The translations under genes were made by a program, and so were the position numbers. The notes beneath the pieces were generated by a model that did no database searches, was not told the origin of the DNA, and saw nothing but the letters and a program-made list of their open reading frames with translations. Positions 5,113-6,281 of a DNA stretch of 6,281 nucleotides are shown here, piece after piece. This DNA is from Lachnospiraceae bacterium (GTDB taxonomy: Bacteria; Bacillota; Clostridia; Lachnospirales; Lachnospiraceae): positions 1 to 6,281 of the forward strand of contig CAAGRM010000259.1 of the NCBI GenBank assembly GCA_900772675.1, written 5' to 3'. Position 1 is the first letter of the stretch; every line of letters starts with the position of its first letter.

Positions 5113-6281
5113 ATTTCTGTGTTCGGATACGGATCGTACGGATCTCATACGGTTTAATGGTAAACGAAATCTCGTTCTCCTTCACCGCAATTGCACCCTC
5201 AATCGGATTTTCCAGCAGATCCGTTTCCTCTGCGGAAAGAATCGTTTCGTCACAGTGCAGTGTCACTTTTGTTCTCGCATTTTCCACCTCGTAAAGACGT
5301 ACGATGATGCCATCGCCATTTTCTGCCTTTTTCACGGTTTCAAGCACCACATTGCGTCTGTCCACAGACAGGAATTCCCTGCGGTCTTTTTCTGGCGCAC
5401 CGGAAATTGCTTTTACCGGCACATTCAGGTTCAATGCTTCCTGCTCGGTACCTGCCTCACGCCATGTTCCTGCGTGCGGATACAGAGCATAGGTAAAGAA
5501 ATGCTCTTCCTGGTCTGCCGTCAGATTCGGCTCCGTTCCAGATTTAATCAGCGTCTGCGTCATCACACGGTTCTTCATGGAATAGCCGTATTTACAGTCA
5601 TTCATCAGACTGACTCCGTAGCTGCCCTCAGAGATATCCGCCCATTTGTGGCCGCACACTTCGAATCTTGCCTGATCCCAGCTTGTATTGGTGTGCAGTT
5701 TTCTTGTCACATTACCAAACTGGATATCGTAGACCGCCTCATCACTGTGGACATCTACCGGGAAATGAACCTTCAGTACATGTTCGGAAAACTTCCAGTT
5801 AACATAAGTTTCAAAATCGATTCTGCGGTCTTTTGCATAAAAATGAATCTGCTGGCGGATGACGGTATCCATCACCTCACGCTCAATCTCCAACGTTGCA
5901 CGAACCGGACCGTTTTCTGTCCATTCCATGCGGCGTACTCCTTCCACCTTCCAGGATTTCTCGGTGTGGAAGATATCCAGGTTCCATGCGCTGTACTGCA
6001 GTGGTTTATCCTCATAGATCCGCAGCTCGTTGCCGGTCGTTCCGCTCTGAAGAACTTCGCGGTCGTTCTCTTTATCAAACAGGGAAGTAAATTCGCCGTT
6101 CGCATCGATTGTGATGGTGTAGAATGGTGTCTCGAGGATATATCCTTCTCCTGCTTCTGTTACACCAAATGGCATCTTTTCGGCAGCTCCGCTTGCCGGA
6201 CGCAGTACCTGATATCCTTTCGACGGCAGATTTTCCGCATAAAGAATGGCTCCCTTTTCCGTCTGCTGTACCGGATATAGG
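5111..6281 (-). CDS. GH38 family alpha-mannosidase, C-terminal part (5' end beyond the window)
   Basis: The reading frame stays open to the right edge, so only the last 389 or so residues are visible; the internal Met at 6175 is not the start. Numbering the visible part from its first whole codon, it carries the GH38 C-terminal beta-domain signature: TPFYTITIDANGEFTSLFDK (51-70), NTSWDQARFEVCGHKWADIS (198-217), MNDCKYGY (226-233), FFTYALYPHAG (261-271) and a closing KPYEIRTIRI (376-385). GH38 enzymes hydrolyse alpha-mannosidic bonds, usually zinc-dependent; the N-terminal catalytic domain with nucleophile and metal ligands is outside, so activity cannot be judged. It faces the regulator and shares the hairpin region with it. 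Its promoter is out of view, so its membership of the same regulon is inferred from position alone. Confidence 0.93.
   Translation of the reverse strand, partial: LYPVQQTEKGAILYAENLPSKGYQVLRPASGAAEKMPFGVTEAGEGYILETPFYTITIDANGEFTSLFDKENDREVLQSGTTGNELRIYEDKPLQYSAWNLDIFHTEKSWKVEGVRRMEWTENGPVRATLEIEREVMDTVIRQQIHFYAKDRRIDFETYVNWKFSEHVLKVHFPVDVHSDEAVYDIQFGNVTRKLHTNTSWDQARFEVCGHKWADISEGSYGVSLMNDCKYGYSMKNRVMTQTLIKSGTEPNLTADQEEHFFTYALYPHAGTWREAGTEQEALNLNVPVKAISGAPEKDRREFLSVDRRNVVLETVKKAENGDGIIVRLYEVENARTKVTLHCDETILSAEETDLLENPIEGAIAVKENEISFTIKPYEIRTIRIRTQK

Noticed and set aside
5009..6280. Long plus-strand open frame (423 codons) opposite the GH38 gene
   Set aside because: It begins within the terminator hairpin, runs through both terminators, is unusually rich in Cys, Phe and His, and lies antisense to unmistakable GH38 motifs.
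1..6281. CRISPR arrays, tRNA or rRNA genes, insertion sequences, toxin-antitoxin or defence genes
   Set aside because: None was seen: no regularly spaced repeats of CRISPR length, no recognisable tRNA arms, and no transposase or defence-family proteins on either strand.

Overview
The window looks like a carbohydrate-utilisation locus from a Gram-positive gut-type Firmicute, probably in or near Lachnospiraceae. That placement is an inference from AGGAGG-type ribosome binding sites, AT-rich intergenic DNA around moderately GC-rich genes, U-tailed intrinsic terminators and the gene families present. No 16S or other marker gene is visible, so no genus is claimed.

Layout from left to right. Positions 1-222 are AT-rich and show no gene. 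A hairpin terminator (223-270) follows the 3' end of a minus-strand GH3 beta-glycosidase gene (309-2549). A divergent regulatory region (2550-2852) holds a predicted promoter for each direction, a 10-bp-phased repeat, a 9-bp inverted repeat and an operator-like palindrome at the plus-strand start site. The plus strand then carries a stand-alone CBM9-like protein (2853-3920) and a LacI-family regulator (3971-4993). The regulator has a second predicted promoter inside the end of the CBM9-like gene. Two tandem hairpins (5017-5112) separate it from a convergent minus-strand GH38 alpha-mannosidase, whose N-terminal part lies beyond the right edge.

None of the complete proteins has an obvious signal peptide. 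The GH3 enzyme and the CBM9-like protein therefore probably act in the cytosol, on imported oligosaccharides; no transporter is in the window. The simplest model is that the LacI-type protein senses a sugar and controls the divergent GH3 and CBM9-like promoters. The GH38 enzyme would supply a second glycosidase for the same or a related glycan. The substrate cannot be fixed from sequence alone. I see no clearly new defence or mobile system here. The least understood items are the intracellular CBM9-like protein and the layered divergent control region.
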